From Acetofilamentum sp. (GTDB taxonomy: Bacteria; Bacteroidota; Bacteroidia; Bacteroidales; DTU049): a stretch of 16,379 bases of DNA. Every line of letters begins with the position of its first letter. Position 1 is the stretch's first letter. This document shows, one piece after another, positions 8,867 to 16,368 of this stretch. The position numbers and the translations under genes were made by a program. The stretch spans positions 1 through 16,379 of the forward strand of contig DYON01000027.1 in the NCBI GenBank assembly GCA_020720525.1, given 5' to 3'. The notes beneath the pieces are model-generated. The model was not told the DNA's origin. It worked only from the letters and a program-made list of their open reading frames with translations, and made no database searches.

Positions 8867-9901
8867 ATGAAAAAGACAACTCTGATATTAGCAGCAATTG
8901 TAGCATTTGCGTTTTCGAGCAAGGCTCAAGATATGCACTTTTCGCAATATACCGAAACTCCTTTGCTTGTGAATCCTGCGCTTACGGGTGTATTCGATGG
9001 AAATCATCGCGTGGGACTTAACTACAAAAACCAATGGAAAAACATTGGTGTTGCCTACAACACTTACGATTTGAGCTACGATATTTCGTTTAATAAAGGA
9101 AATACATCCAGTGGTTTTCTTGCATTAGGAGTTGTTTTCTTCAACGATGTAGCTGGCGATATGCATTTTCAGACAACTGGGGGAATTTTAAATGTTGCAT
9201 ACCAATTGCATTTGAACGAATTTCAAATACTTGGAGCCGGAATTTAGGGCGGCTTTTCGCAGAAATCGCTCAACGAAAACGGAATGATGTGGGTAAACCA
9301 ATACGATGGAATAAGTGGATACGATGCGGCAATGCCTAGCAACGAGATTTTCGATTTGTATCAGTTTGGCTATTCCGATTTTGGGTTTGGACTTAATTAT
9401 GAGTTGACCAACAGCACCGAAGGCTTCAATTCGAATAAAGGTTTTCGGTTGAATGCTGGCGTTGCAGTGCAGCATGTAACTCAACCACATTATCAGTTTA
9501 CTGCTACGGCCGACGATCGTCTCGACATGAAAATGATAGGTCATTTGAGGTCCTTTATTCAAATTGGCGAATCGAATATGTCGCTGGTGCCTAGTTTCTA
9601 TTTTGCTATGCAAGGAAATCAGAAAGAAATTGTGCCTGGACTTAGCGCTCGATACACCCTTCGCGAAGAGTCGAAATACACAGGGTTTATCAAAAAAGCA
9701 TACCTCACTTTTGGTGGCTATTTTAGAGCTGGCGATGCTGCCATTATTCAAACTCTTTTTGAATTTAACGATATAGGGCTTGGTGTAAGCTACGATGTGA
9801 ACGTGTCGAATTTGACCGATGCAACCAATGGAAACGGCGGCTTTGAGATAGCTCTTCGCTATATCATTCGCAATCCAAACAACAACAAAAGCCTTTTTTA
9901 A
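8867..9901 (+). pseudogene. PorP/SprF-family membrane protein gene interrupted by an in-frame TAG
   Basis: A 345-codon frame starts MKKTTLILAAIVAFAFSSKA (signal peptide) and then reads QDMHFSQYTETPLLVNPALTG, the N-terminal signature of PorP/SprF proteins. It continues with NYKNQWKNIG and, in the second half, beta-barrel-like strands to a C-terminal IALRYIIRN. TAG at 9245-9247 (codon 127) breaks it into 8867-9247 (126 residues) and a same-frame remainder whose first ATG is 9284 (205 residues, to 9901). The sequence around the stop reads GAGI-stop-GGFSQKS, where the family commonly has GIQGG, so a CAG to TAG change is the simplest explanation. SprF proteins assist export or surface attachment of type B T9SS substrates; here that would be the gene 12 bp upstream. 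No other damage is visible, so the lesion is recent, a sequencing error, or suppressed. Confidence 0.88.
9245..9247 (+). other. Premature TAG stop in the PorP/SprF gene
   Basis: Both flanks are in the same frame and clearly belong to one family protein: GGA ATT before the stop and GGC GGC TTT TCG CAG after it. No indel is needed to join the halves. TAG differs from the expected Gln codon CAG by one transition. The gene at 14783-15223 ends naturally at TAG, which argues against general reassignment of TAG in this genome. Confidence 0.9.
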
Positions 9902-9924
9902 TCAGAAGAAATAATCAACCAAAT

Positions 9925-10989
9925 ATGAAAAATCTGAAACAAAACAGTAAACAGTTGGGCTTTTCTTGCAGGAAAAGCATAAAATCTGTGTTTGCATTGT
10001 TTTTCGTGATGGCATTTACCGCAGTTGAAGCTCAGGTTGGCATTTCGAATGTCTCTATTACTCCCGATGCGTCGTCGATGTTTGAAATTCGTTCAACCAG
10101 CAAAGGTTTATTAATCCCTAGAGTTGCTTTAACTGGAACCACCGATGCAACAACCATTGTAAGTGCTGCAACCAGTTTGCTTGTTTATAACACAGCAACT
10201 GTAAGCGATGTAACTCCTGGCTTTTATTACTGGAGTGGCTCTGCATGGACACGTTTATTGTCGGGAACCATACCAACTTCGGGATGGGCACTTACTGGTA
10301 ATGCGGGCACTACTGCCGGAACCAATTTTGTAGGAACAACCGATGCACAAAGTCTTGTGTTCAAAACCAATAATGTAGAGGGACTTCGACTCACAAGTGC
10401 CGGTAATTTGGGTGTTGCGAATGCAGCCCCAAGCGAAAAATTGGATGTTACTGGAAATATTCGTTTTTCTGGAGCTATTATGCCGAACAACGATCCTGGT
10501 GTAGCTGGAAAAGTTTTAAGCTCGAATGGCGCTGGTGTACCACCAACATGGGTGGGAGCTGTAATGCCCGACCAGATTTACAGTGTCGAAAGTTCCAGCT
10601 CTTTAACTGTTACAACTAGTTGGGCTATTATTCCTGGTGAATCAATTACAATTAATAGCTTGAAAGCTGGAGACCGACTACTGCTTTTTTGCTCTGGAAA
10701 TGCTTTAATGTCAACAACTAATTATTGTAATGTTGATGTGGCAATGTTTGTTAATGGAGCCATGATTACTATTGGTGGTTATGTGAGGTTTAGTCTCGAC
10801 TACGATGTAGCTTGGATTGCTTGGCAAAACTATTCTTCAATTGCTCGATATACAATTCCTGCCGATGGAAACTACACTTTCGATATTCGCGCAGTTCGCA
10901 CTGCTGGTTCGGGTGGAACAGTAACTATTGGAGGTAATTCAACCGAAGCTGGCGAAGGTGTGTTTGAAATATTTCTTCTTAAAAACTAA
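9925..10989 (+). CDS. Secreted tail-fibre-like beta-repeat protein of unknown function
   Basis: 354 residues. The N-terminus is a longish signal peptide ending VEAQ at about residue 37. Next comes a segment typical of many Bacteroidota secreted proteins: DASSMFEIRSTSKGLLIPR, then a YNTAT...GFYYWSGSAWTRL motif. After that are the repeat-like GWALTGNAGTTAGTNFVGT, DAQSLVFKTNNVEGLRLTS and LDVTGNIRFSGAIMPNN segments, which resemble the beta-helical parts of phage-type tail fibres and S74-peptidase-containing proteins. No S74 catalytic domain and no T9SS sorting domain are present; the C-terminus (about 220-354) is a beta-rich module ending GVFEIFLLKN. It lies 23 bp after the PorP/SprF frame and 12 bp before the next gene, so it is probably co-transcribed. 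Function is unknown; a secreted or periplasmic fibre is inference. Confidence 0.75.
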   Translation: MKNLKQNSKQLGFSCRKSIKSVFALFFVMAFTAVEAQVGISNVSITPDASSMFEIRSTSKGLLIPRVALTGTTDATTIVSAATSLLVYNTATVSDVTPGFYYWSGSAWTRLLSGTIPTSGWALTGNAGTTAGTNFVGTTDAQSLVFKTNNVEGLRLTSAGNLGVANAAPSEKLDVTGNIRFSGAIMPNNDPGVAGKVLSSNGAGVPPTWVGAVMPDQIYSVESSSSLTVTTSWAIIPGESITINSLKAGDRLLLFCSGNALMSTTNYCNVDVAMFVNGAMITIGGYVRFSLDYDVAWIAWQNYSSIARYTIPADGNYTFDIRAVRTAGSGGTVTIGGNSTEAGEGVFEIFLLKN

Positions 10990-11001
10990 AAACACTTTTG
11001 T

Positions 11002-11340
11002 ATGAAAAAAATATTTTTCAGCTTAATGCTCGTGTTGTTTGTGGTAGCTATTGGTTATTCGCAAACCCAAAGTTCTAATCTTGAAAAAACTCGATTGGGA
11101 ATTTGTGGAACTGCCGAATTGGTTGATGGTCAAGCAATAATTGTTTTTGACCAAAACGAAAATACTCAGTCGGTAATCGTTTCTCTTACACCTGTTGAAG
11201 GTTATATGGAACTTTATATTGCAAAAAAAGAGAAGGGTAGAATTGTAATAAAAGCCATGAATACCACAGATGGAATGTTCGACTATGTGATTTATGAGAA
11301 AATGATTGTAACAGCACCCACAAATCAGAAAAACAAATAA
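11002..11340 (+). CDS. Small secreted protein, stand-alone beta domain
   Basis: 112 residues. Residues 1-20 are a signal peptide (MKKIFFSLMLVLFVVAIGYS, then Q). The mature part contains GTAELVDGQAIIVFD, VSLTPVEGYMELYIAKKEKG, IVIKAM and FDYVIYEK. From memory, this pattern (GTAxLxDGxA...VxLTP...LYVxxK...FxVK...FDY) is a module found inside larger Bacteroidota secreted tail-fibre-like proteins. Here it is a separate gene 12 bp after such a protein and is the last gene before a hairpin terminator. A split partner of the 9925-10989 product is possible. No catalytic residues are evident. Confidence 0.7.
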   Translation: MKKIFFSLMLVLFVVAIGYSQTQSSNLEKTRLGICGTAELVDGQAIIVFDQNENTQSVIVSLTPVEGYMELYIAKKEKGRIVIKAMNTTDGMFDYVIYEKMIVTAPTNQKNK

Positions 11341-11362
11341 ATTGAAACTGATTTGTACATTT

Positions 11363-11397
11363 AAGCATGGATCTATTTGCAGATTCATGCTTTTTTT
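11363..11397 (+). terminator. Rho-independent terminator of the 6902-11340 operon
   Basis: The stem AAGCATGGATCT (11363-11374) pairs with AGATTCATGCTT (11381-11392): 12 bp with one G-U, a 6-base loop, then T continuing to 11397. It lies 22 bp after the stop codon of the 112-residue gene. Confidence 0.85.
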
Positions 11398-11434
11398 GAT
11401 GTAATCTGAACATTTTGTTCGATTGGTCGAATAA

Positions 11435-11467
11435 TTTGTTGAATTTCAGTCAGATTTTGTATTTTAG
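11435..11467 (+). promoter_or_regulatory. Candidate promoter of the BNR-repeat gene
   Basis: TTTG at 11435-11438 is followed after 21 bases by TATTTTAG at 11460-11467, close to the Bacteroidota -33/-7 pattern (one mismatch in TAnnTTTG). It lies 19 bp before ATG 11487. This explains why translation should not start at the in-frame TTG at 11415. Confidence 0.45.
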
Positions 11468-11486
11468 CAACCACAATTCATCAATT

Positions 11487-14285
11487 ATGAAAAACTTTCT
11501 TTTTTTAAGCATATTTGTTTTTTCAATCAATCTTTCTGCACAAGAATGGATTGCAAATGCTCGTTTGAGCGAAAATTCGCAGCTGTCGCAAATGGAGCAA
11601 TTCGATATTGCTTTCAACAGCTGGGCCGAAACTCATCCGCTCGATAGCACCAAAGGCTGGAAACAATTTAAGCGTTGGCAATGGTTTTTTAGTCAGCGTG
11701 TGTATCCCAATGGAAATATTCCTAACGGACGAGAAATTTGGAGAGAATACAAACTGGTCAAAACACAATTTCGCGCTTCGAAGGGCAATGCAAACTGGAC
11801 TTCATTAAGCCCCAATATGGTTCCCATTTGTTCCGATACTGCCAATATCACTGGGATGGGGCGCATCAACTGCATTGCCTTTCATCCAACCGATACCAAT
11901 ACTTTGTATATTGGTGCCTCGAATGGTGGTGTGTGGAAATCGACCGACAATGGAACAAATTGGATTTCGCTTACCGACGATTTGCCTATTTTGCGTGTAA
12001 GCGATATTGCTATCGATGTCAAACACCCCGATACCATGTACCTCGCTACAGGCGATATTGAATATATGATTATGAGTTTGGTGAGCCCTGGCGCTGCATA
12101 CGAATATGGTATGGGTGTTATGAAATCGTACGATGGTGGTGTTTCGTGGGATACAACAGGTTTGGTTTTTGATGCTTCGGCTGGAGAAGCTTCTATTTTG
12201 CGGAAAGTGCTTGTTCACCCCGATTCGGCTGGCTTTTTAATTACTGGTGGCTCGCCAGGTATGTGGAAATCGAAAGATTATGGGGCTACATGGTATCAAA
12301 CACTTAATGGTCATTTCACCGATATTGAATCCAATCCCGAAAATCTAAATGTTGTTTTCGCTTCGCGCATGTACGTTACTGGCTTGGCTACATCGAGAGC
12401 TGCCGTTTACAAATCGGTCGATTTTGGCGAAACATGGACCGAATTGGCTACTGGAATTCCGCCTACTTCAGAGGTGATTCGTACCGAAGTTGCCGTTGCG
12501 CCTTCCGATACAAATATTGTGTATGCTACTTGCTGTCGCACCAATGGTGGTTTCCATTCTTTCTATCGTTCGCTCGATGGGGGAAATAGTTGGAACAAAG
12601 TTGCCTCTTACACCGGAACCGACAAAGTTCCCAATATGCTTGGTTGGGCCGACGGAGGTTATTTTGGGGTCACTTTGCCTGGCTTTTCAACCGACGATGC
12701 CGGACAAGGTAATTACGATCTCACTTTGATTGTTAATCCGCAGCATCCCGAAATTATTTATTCGGGCGGAGTCAATATGTGGGCTTCAACCAATGGTGGT
12801 TTAGGTGGCGACTCCTCTACTTGGAATGTGGTTAGTTTTTGGATGAAATATTTCGGAAAAAGTATTCATGCCGATCAACATGTGTCGGCGTTCAATCCGC
12901 TAAATGGCAAATTCTATCAAGGAACCGATGGGGGATTGTATGTGGCCGATTCGCTTTTTATTGGAAATCTCGACAACGTATGGTCTTGTATCGATTTTGT
13001 GAGTATGGCTATTATACCAGGTTGTTACAATCTCGAAACTCAATGGGTCGATATTTCGCATGGTCTTCATGTGAATGAATATTACCGACTTGGACTTTGC
13101 CCTTCCGATCCAGGAATGGTTATTGGGGGCACACAAGACAACGGTACATTCCTTTTGAAAAATGGTACATGGATTCAAACGTTCGGCGGCGATGGCATGG
13201 AAGCCATGATCGATTATAGCAACTCCGATGTGATGTATGCAACCAACTACAGTGGGGCTTTAAGCCGTTCCGACGATGGCGGAATCACTTATATTTCTTC
13301 GCTCGAAGCTCCCATTACCAATACTGGCGAAGCTGGCGACTGGGTTACTCCTTATATTATGCATCCTTGGTATTCGAATGAGATTTTTACTGGATTCTAC
13401 AATATATGGAAAAGTATCGACAATGGTGTAAGCTGGACAAAGTTGAGCAACATCAGCAACAATAAATCGTTCACTTCTCTTGTGATTAATCCAACCGATC
13501 CGGCCTATATTTATGCTTCGCGACCCGATAATATTTTCAAAAGCCCCGATGCTGGACAAACTTGGACTTCAATCAAAAGCAACTTGCCAATGAATGAGGT
13601 CTATCTTACCTATATTTCTACCGACTATTTCCATCCAGAAACGGTATATGTTACTTTCAGTGGTTTCAAGATAGGGAAAAAAGTATATCGAACTACTGAT
13701 GCTGGCTTGACTTGGGACAATATTTCTCTTAACCTACCCAATGTACCTTTCAATTGCATTGTGCATCAAGCTGGAACAAATGCAAGTGGCGACACCATCA
13801 ATGGTTTGTACGCTGGAAGCGATGTTGGCGTTTTTTACACCAACGATTCTCTTTTGCTTACAGCGAACCCGTGGATTTTGTTCAACGATGGCATGCCCTC
13901 GGTAGTGGTGAACGAGCTCGAAATAAACTACAGTGCACAGAAAATTGTTGCTGCCACTTATGGTCGAGGAATTTGGGAAAGCCCATTGTATTCGCCAAGC
14001 AACAATGTGAATATTGGAATTGCTGAAAAGCCCGTATTGACATTGAATGCTTATCCCAATCCGAACAACGGACAATTCAATGTTGAAATGCAAAGTCGCA
14101 ACAACAACGGCATTGTATGGAAATGTATTGATGTTGAAGGAAAAATTGTTGCTTCGGGTAGTTTATCAGGGCAAATGGGAGACATTTCGTGGAAAATCAA
14201 TATCCCCAATCCAGCTCAAGGTATCTATGTGCTTCACATCTCGCAGGGAAACAGCGATTACCGAAAACTTATAACTGTCGAATAA
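11487..14285 (+). CDS. Secreted BNR/Asp-box repeat protein with T9SS type A sorting domain
   Basis: 932 residues from ATG 11487, where the signal peptide MKNFLFLSIFVFSINLSA begins. An in-frame TTG at 11415 would put 24 non-signal residues in front. Near residue 50 is GWKQFKRWQWFFSQRVYPNG, a segment common in T9SS-exported beta-propeller proteins. The body carries about ten Asp-box motifs (S-x-D-x-G-x-T/S-W), including STDNGTNW, SYDGGVSW, SKDYGATW, SVDFGETW, SLDGGNSW, SIDNGVSW, SPDAGQTW and TTDAGLTW, interleaved with strands such as YIGASNGGVWKS and ATYGRGIWES. This is the sortilin/VPS10-like or BNR propeller fold. Residues about 852-932 (LNAYPNPNNGQFNVEM ... PAQGIYVLHIS ... YRKLITVE) are a type A (Por secretion) sorting domain, so the product is exported and probably anchored or released at the surface. 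No sialidase active site or protease motif is seen; ligand binding is the likely role. Confidence 0.9.
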   Translation: MKNFLFLSIFVFSINLSAQEWIANARLSENSQLSQMEQFDIAFNSWAETHPLDSTKGWKQFKRWQWFFSQRVYPNGNIPNGREIWREYKLVKTQFRASKGNANWTSLSPNMVPICSDTANITGMGRINCIAFHPTDTNTLYIGASNGGVWKSTDNGTNWISLTDDLPILRVSDIAIDVKHPDTMYLATGDIEYMIMSLVSPGAAYEYGMGVMKSYDGGVSWDTTGLVFDASAGEASILRKVLVHPDSAGFLITGGSPGMWKSKDYGATWYQTLNGHFTDIESNPENLNVVFASRMYVTGLATSRAAVYKSVDFGETWTELATGIPPTSEVIRTEVAVAPSDTNIVYATCCRTNGGFHSFYRSLDGGNSWNKVASYTGTDKVPNMLGWADGGYFGVTLPGFSTDDAGQGNYDLTLIVNPQHPEIIYSGGVNMWASTNGGLGGDSSTWNVVSFWMKYFGKSIHADQHVSAFNPLNGKFYQGTDGGLYVADSLFIGNLDNVWSCIDFVSMAIIPGCYNLETQWVDISHGLHVNEYYRLGLCPSDPGMVIGGTQDNGTFLLKNGTWIQTFGGDGMEAMIDYSNSDVMYATNYSGALSRSDDGGITYISSLEAPITNTGEAGDWVTPYIMHPWYSNEIFTGFYNIWKSIDNGVSWTKLSNISNNKSFTSLVINPTDPAYIYASRPDNIFKSPDAGQTWTSIKSNLPMNEVYLTYISTDYFHPETVYVTFSGFKIGKKVYRTTDAGLTWDNISLNLPNVPFNCIVHQAGTNASGDTINGLYAGSDVGVFYTNDSLLLTANPWILFNDGMPSVVVNELEINYSAQKIVAATYGRGIWESPLYSPSNNVNIGIAEKPVLTLNAYPNPNNGQFNVEMQSRNNNGIVWKCIDVEGKIVASGSLSGQMGDISWKINIPNPAQGIYVLHISQGNSDYRKLITVE

Positions 14286-14445
14286 TTTCGTAGTGCTTGC
14301 TGAAAATGCTTGAGATGCATCATGCCGCCTGCTTTGCTTAGCACCAGAATTGAACACAGCATGATAAAAAACACGCATTTGGTTTGGTAATTCAGTTCGG
14401 CTTGACTGAAAGGATAGACTGGACAGTCATCCTGCATCGTCATCA

Positions 14446-14572
14446 TAAGACTACCAGCAAAACATGTTTGTACCCTGAAAATAAAGACAAAAAAATAAAA
14501 GTCATCCTGAGACCACCAACAAAGGCGCGCCTTTGCAACCTAAAAACAAATGACAAACCCCAAAAGTCACCC
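14446..14572. repeat. Two tandem ~63 bp repeats, each with a central palindrome
   Basis: Copy A is 14446-14507 and copy B is 14508-14572. They share TRAGACYACCARC at the start and AAAAGTCAYCC at the end. Between these each has a palindrome in the same place but with different sequence: AAACATGTTT (14460-14469) in A and the perfect 16-mer CAAAGGCGCGCCTTTG (14520-14535) in B. Keeping dyad symmetry while the bases differ suggests selection for structure, or independent mobile copies. Confidence 0.6.
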
Positions 14573-14578
14573 TGAGTG

Positions 14579-14620
14579 AAAAAATCAACGCTCCAAGAAG
14601 AAAATTTGCGTTGATTTTTT
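14579..14620 (+). terminator. Perfect 13 bp hairpin with A/T flanks, probable bidirectional terminator
   Basis: AAAAAATCAACGC (14579-14591) pairs perfectly with GCGTTGATTTTTT (14608-14620), with a 16-base loop. It lies between the 3' ends of the BNR gene (plus) and the NTF2-like gene (minus). The A-run on one side and the T-run on the other would allow termination from both directions. It is about 290 bp from the plus gene's stop and 160 bp from the minus gene's stop. Confidence 0.6.
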
Positions 14621-14780
14621 TGTATCGAAGGGCGGCTTTTGGCTTTTTGTAACACACAGCAAATGAGAGAAATAAGCATTCATGTCATTAGCAGTGGCCG
14701 CCTACTGGCGGTTGTATCGAAGGATGGCTTTTTGTAATCATCGGCAAATGAGTGCAATAAGCATTCTTGTCAGTTGCAGT
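14620..14780. repeat. Two imperfect direct repeats of about 70 bp
   Basis: Copy 1 (14620-14695) and copy 2 (14712-14780) both begin TTGTATCGAAGG. They share GGCTTTTTGTAA, GCAAATGAG, AATAAGCATTC and GTCA-TT/GTT-GCAGT. Copy 1 carries about ten extra bases near its start. The spacer 14696-14711 is G/C-rich with GCCGCC...GGCGG complementarity. Copy 2 ends two bases before the stop codon of the minus-strand NTF2-like gene. Confidence 0.7.
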
Positions 14781-14782
14781 TC

Positions 14783-15223
14783 CTATTTCGCAGCTTTGTT
14801 TTCGAAGTCCGACATTTCGAACGATTCAATTTTATCGTCGAAACGCAATGTCTGTATTTGCCAGAATTTGTCGGGTTTGTAAAGTACAAAGGTGAAAAAC
14901 AACGGTTGACGTTTGTATTTTACCATGTAGGTTGCTATAGCCATGCTAGTTCCAAATTCTTTAACGATAATTGGATCGTAGCCCGAATAATCGCCAATTA
15001 CAGCAACTGCTGTAGCGAGTTTTAGCTTTATAGCTGTTACTTGGTCCGACGAAGGATCGAGAAACGGATTGGTTGAGAAAATATAGTCGATGGCTTTTTC
15101 GGGTCCTTTGTCGCTGTAGATGCTAAAAAATCTTTCAACAACACCTTGGTAAGTTGTTTCCTGTGCTTTGCTTGTGGCAATAAATGTCGCAAAAACAAAA
15201 AATGCAATGGCAATTTTTTTCAT
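14783..15223 (-). CDS. Small secreted NTF2-like protein of unknown function
   Basis: 146 residues. A signal peptide covers residues 1-20 (MKKIAIAFFVFATFIATSKA, then Q). The rest reads as an NTF2/SnoaL-like alpha+beta fold: an N-terminal helix (YQGVVERFFSIYSDKGPEKAIDYIFSTNPFL), then GDYSGYDPIIVKEFG and long strands MAIATYMVKYKRQPLFFTFV and FWQIQTLRFDD. No active-site residues can be identified. It begins one base after the acyltransferase stop codon (TAA T ATG), so the two are almost certainly co-transcribed and may be translationally coupled. It ends at a TAG codon. A periplasmic role linked to the envelope is only inference from its neighbour. Confidence 0.75.
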   Translation of the reverse strand: MKKIAIAFFVFATFIATSKAQETTYQGVVERFFSIYSDKGPEKAIDYIFSTNPFLDPSSDQVTAIKLKLATAVAVIGDYSGYDPIIVKEFGTSMAIATYMVKYKRQPLFFTFVLYKPDKFWQIQTLRFDDKIESFEMSDFENKAAK

Positions 15224-15224
15224 A

Positions 15225-16115
15225 TTAAATCTGCTTTATCAGTTCTTTATCTTCGGGTTTGTTTTTCTTCCATCGTTTGTGCGACCAAAGCCAGCGCGTT
15301 GGTTGTTCTTTGATTAATTCTTCGAGCAATTGTGCATAGCGAGCTGTGATATGACCTTCGGGCGACAATTTAGGCTCGTCGCACACGGTTTGGAAAGTGA
15401 TGTCGTAATATCCACGCTTGCGCATAACCACTTTCATGAAAACCAGCGAAGTACCAAATTTTTTCGCGTAAGTTTCTGGTCCGTGCAAAAATCCTGTTGT
15501 TTGATGCAAAAATGTTACCCAATGCGCTTTGTCTAATGCAATGGGCGACTGGTCGGAGGCCATAACAAATGCGCATGGTCCCGAATTCATATTGCGAAAC
15601 ATGAGACCAGTCGATTTGATTGGCACAACATGAAAATTGCGATGTTCGCGCGATTGGCGAATAAATGTATCGATGCGCTTATTGCTCATTGGTTTGTAAA
15701 GAGCAAACATTTTTTGTTTGAAGCGTTCGCCCATTGTTCCTGTTATCCATTCCCAATTGTTGATATGAGCCATGAGTAGAATCACGCTTTTACCTTCGTT
15801 GTAATAATTATCGAGCAATTCAGGGTTAATAAACCGATATCGCTTATCGAGTTTTTTTCGCGACATCCGATAGCCTTTGCCAGCTTCGAGTAGCATGTCG
15901 GTGAAATAGCTGTAGAATTTGCGTTCGTACTTGCGAAGTGTTTTTTTGTCTTTTTCGGGAAATGCATGGTGTAAATTTTTAATCACCACTTTACGCCTAT
16001 AACGCACTATATGTCTCAATATCAGAGCATTGAAGTTGGAAAATCCATACATGATGCCAAATGGCATGAGCTGGATTATTGTTTGGAAAAACCTAAATAC
16101 AAGATACTGAAACAT
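15225..16115 (-). CDS. LpxL/HtrB-like lipid A (lysophospholipid) acyltransferase family protein
   Basis: 296 residues from ATG 16115; an in-frame TTG at 16130 would add five residues but overlaps a TAATTTTTG promoter-like sequence (16136-16128). The N-terminus is a hydrophobic membrane anchor (YLVFRFFQTIIQLMPFGIMY). The segment RRKVVIKNLHHAFPEK matches the R-x-V-x-x-N-L-x-x-x-F-P pattern of the family. The catalytic H-x4-D/E motif is present as HINNWE in VILLMAHINNWEW (about residues 112-124). Further family features are the ASDQSP segment, the HGPETYAKKFGTSLVFMKVVMR stretch and the C-terminal P-R-W-LWSHKRWK motif. These enzymes add acyl chains to lipid A precursors at the inner membrane; in Bacteroidota some acylate other lipids, so the exact substrate is uncertain. 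Length fits the family. The NTF2-like gene follows after one base. Confidence 0.88.
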   Translation of the reverse strand: MFQYLVFRFFQTIIQLMPFGIMYGFSNFNALILRHIVRYRRKVVIKNLHHAFPEKDKKTLRKYERKFYSYFTDMLLEAGKGYRMSRKKLDKRYRFINPELLDNYYNEGKSVILLMAHINNWEWITGTMGERFKQKMFALYKPMSNKRIDTFIRQSREHRNFHVVPIKSTGLMFRNMNSGPCAFVMASDQSPIALDKAHWVTFLHQTTGFLHGPETYAKKFGTSLVFMKVVMRKRGYYDITFQTVCDEPKLSPEGHITARYAQLLEELIKEQPTRWLWSHKRWKKNKPEDKELIKQI

Positions 16116-16331
16116 GATGCGAAGGTACAAAAATTATAAATCTTTTCTGATTCTCCTCAATTATGTCATTGAGGTTGCTGGGTTCAATTGCAGCTGTTTT
16201 ACCACGAATTAACGAATTTTCCAACTTGAACAATACCATCGCTGATTACATCAAAAGTGCTACACGACGCCGAAGCGTCATTTGCACCACTAATGAAATT
16301 CTAATCCCTGCATCGATGTAAGATATTTGTG

Positions 16332-16368
16332 AACAATCATTAATTGCTTGCAATTGGTGATTGTTTTT
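16332..16368 (+). terminator. Strong plus-strand hairpin with T-run near the right edge
   Basis: AACAATCATTAATTG (16332-16346) pairs with CAATTGGTGATTGTT (16351-16365). This gives 15 bp including two G-U pairs, a 4-base CTTG loop, then T to 16368. The T-run direction fits plus-strand transcription. The only plus-strand open frame just upstream is 52 codons (16163-16321), which I do not trust. The rest of 16116-16331 is intergenic, with a short GACGC-CGAA-GCGTC hairpin at 16266-16279. Confidence 0.6.

Larger units (their letters stand above)
14286..14782. other. Repeat-rich intergenic region between convergent genes
   Basis: About 500 bp with no credible gene. Short open frames on both strands (for example 14384-14575) lack signal peptides, domains and sensible composition, and they run through repeats. 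The region holds a pair of palindrome-bearing repeats, a perfect 13 bp hairpin and a pair of ~70 bp direct repeats, listed separately. The motif GTCAYCCTGAG and the motif TATCGAAGG each occur more than once. They look like a dispersed intergenic repeat family of the kind seen in Bacteroidota genomes. Confidence 0.65.

Noticed and set aside
9245..9247. Reassignment of TAG as a sense codon in this genome
   Set aside because: The NTF2-like gene ends sensibly at TAG, and read-through there gives about 14 unremarkable residues. One TAG in one gene is better explained by mutation or error.
9188..9751. 187-codon antisense open frame over the PorP/SprF gene
   Set aside because: The opposite strand has clear family similarity on both sides of the stop. 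The antisense product shows no domain or signal and is a codon-bias shadow.
11415..11486. TTG start 24 codons upstream for the BNR protein
   Set aside because: The signal peptide begins at ATG 11487 and a promoter-like pair lies inside this stretch.
14384..14575. 63-codon open frame after the BNR gene
   Set aside because: It passes through the palindromic repeats, has low-complexity basic composition and no start context, so it is not supported as a gene.
16163..16321. 52-codon open frame as a gene
   Set aside because: No recognisable domain. It runs through sequence resembling a common Bacteroidota intergenic motif (CACGAATTAACGAATTTTC, 16203-16221). Kept only as context for the hairpin.
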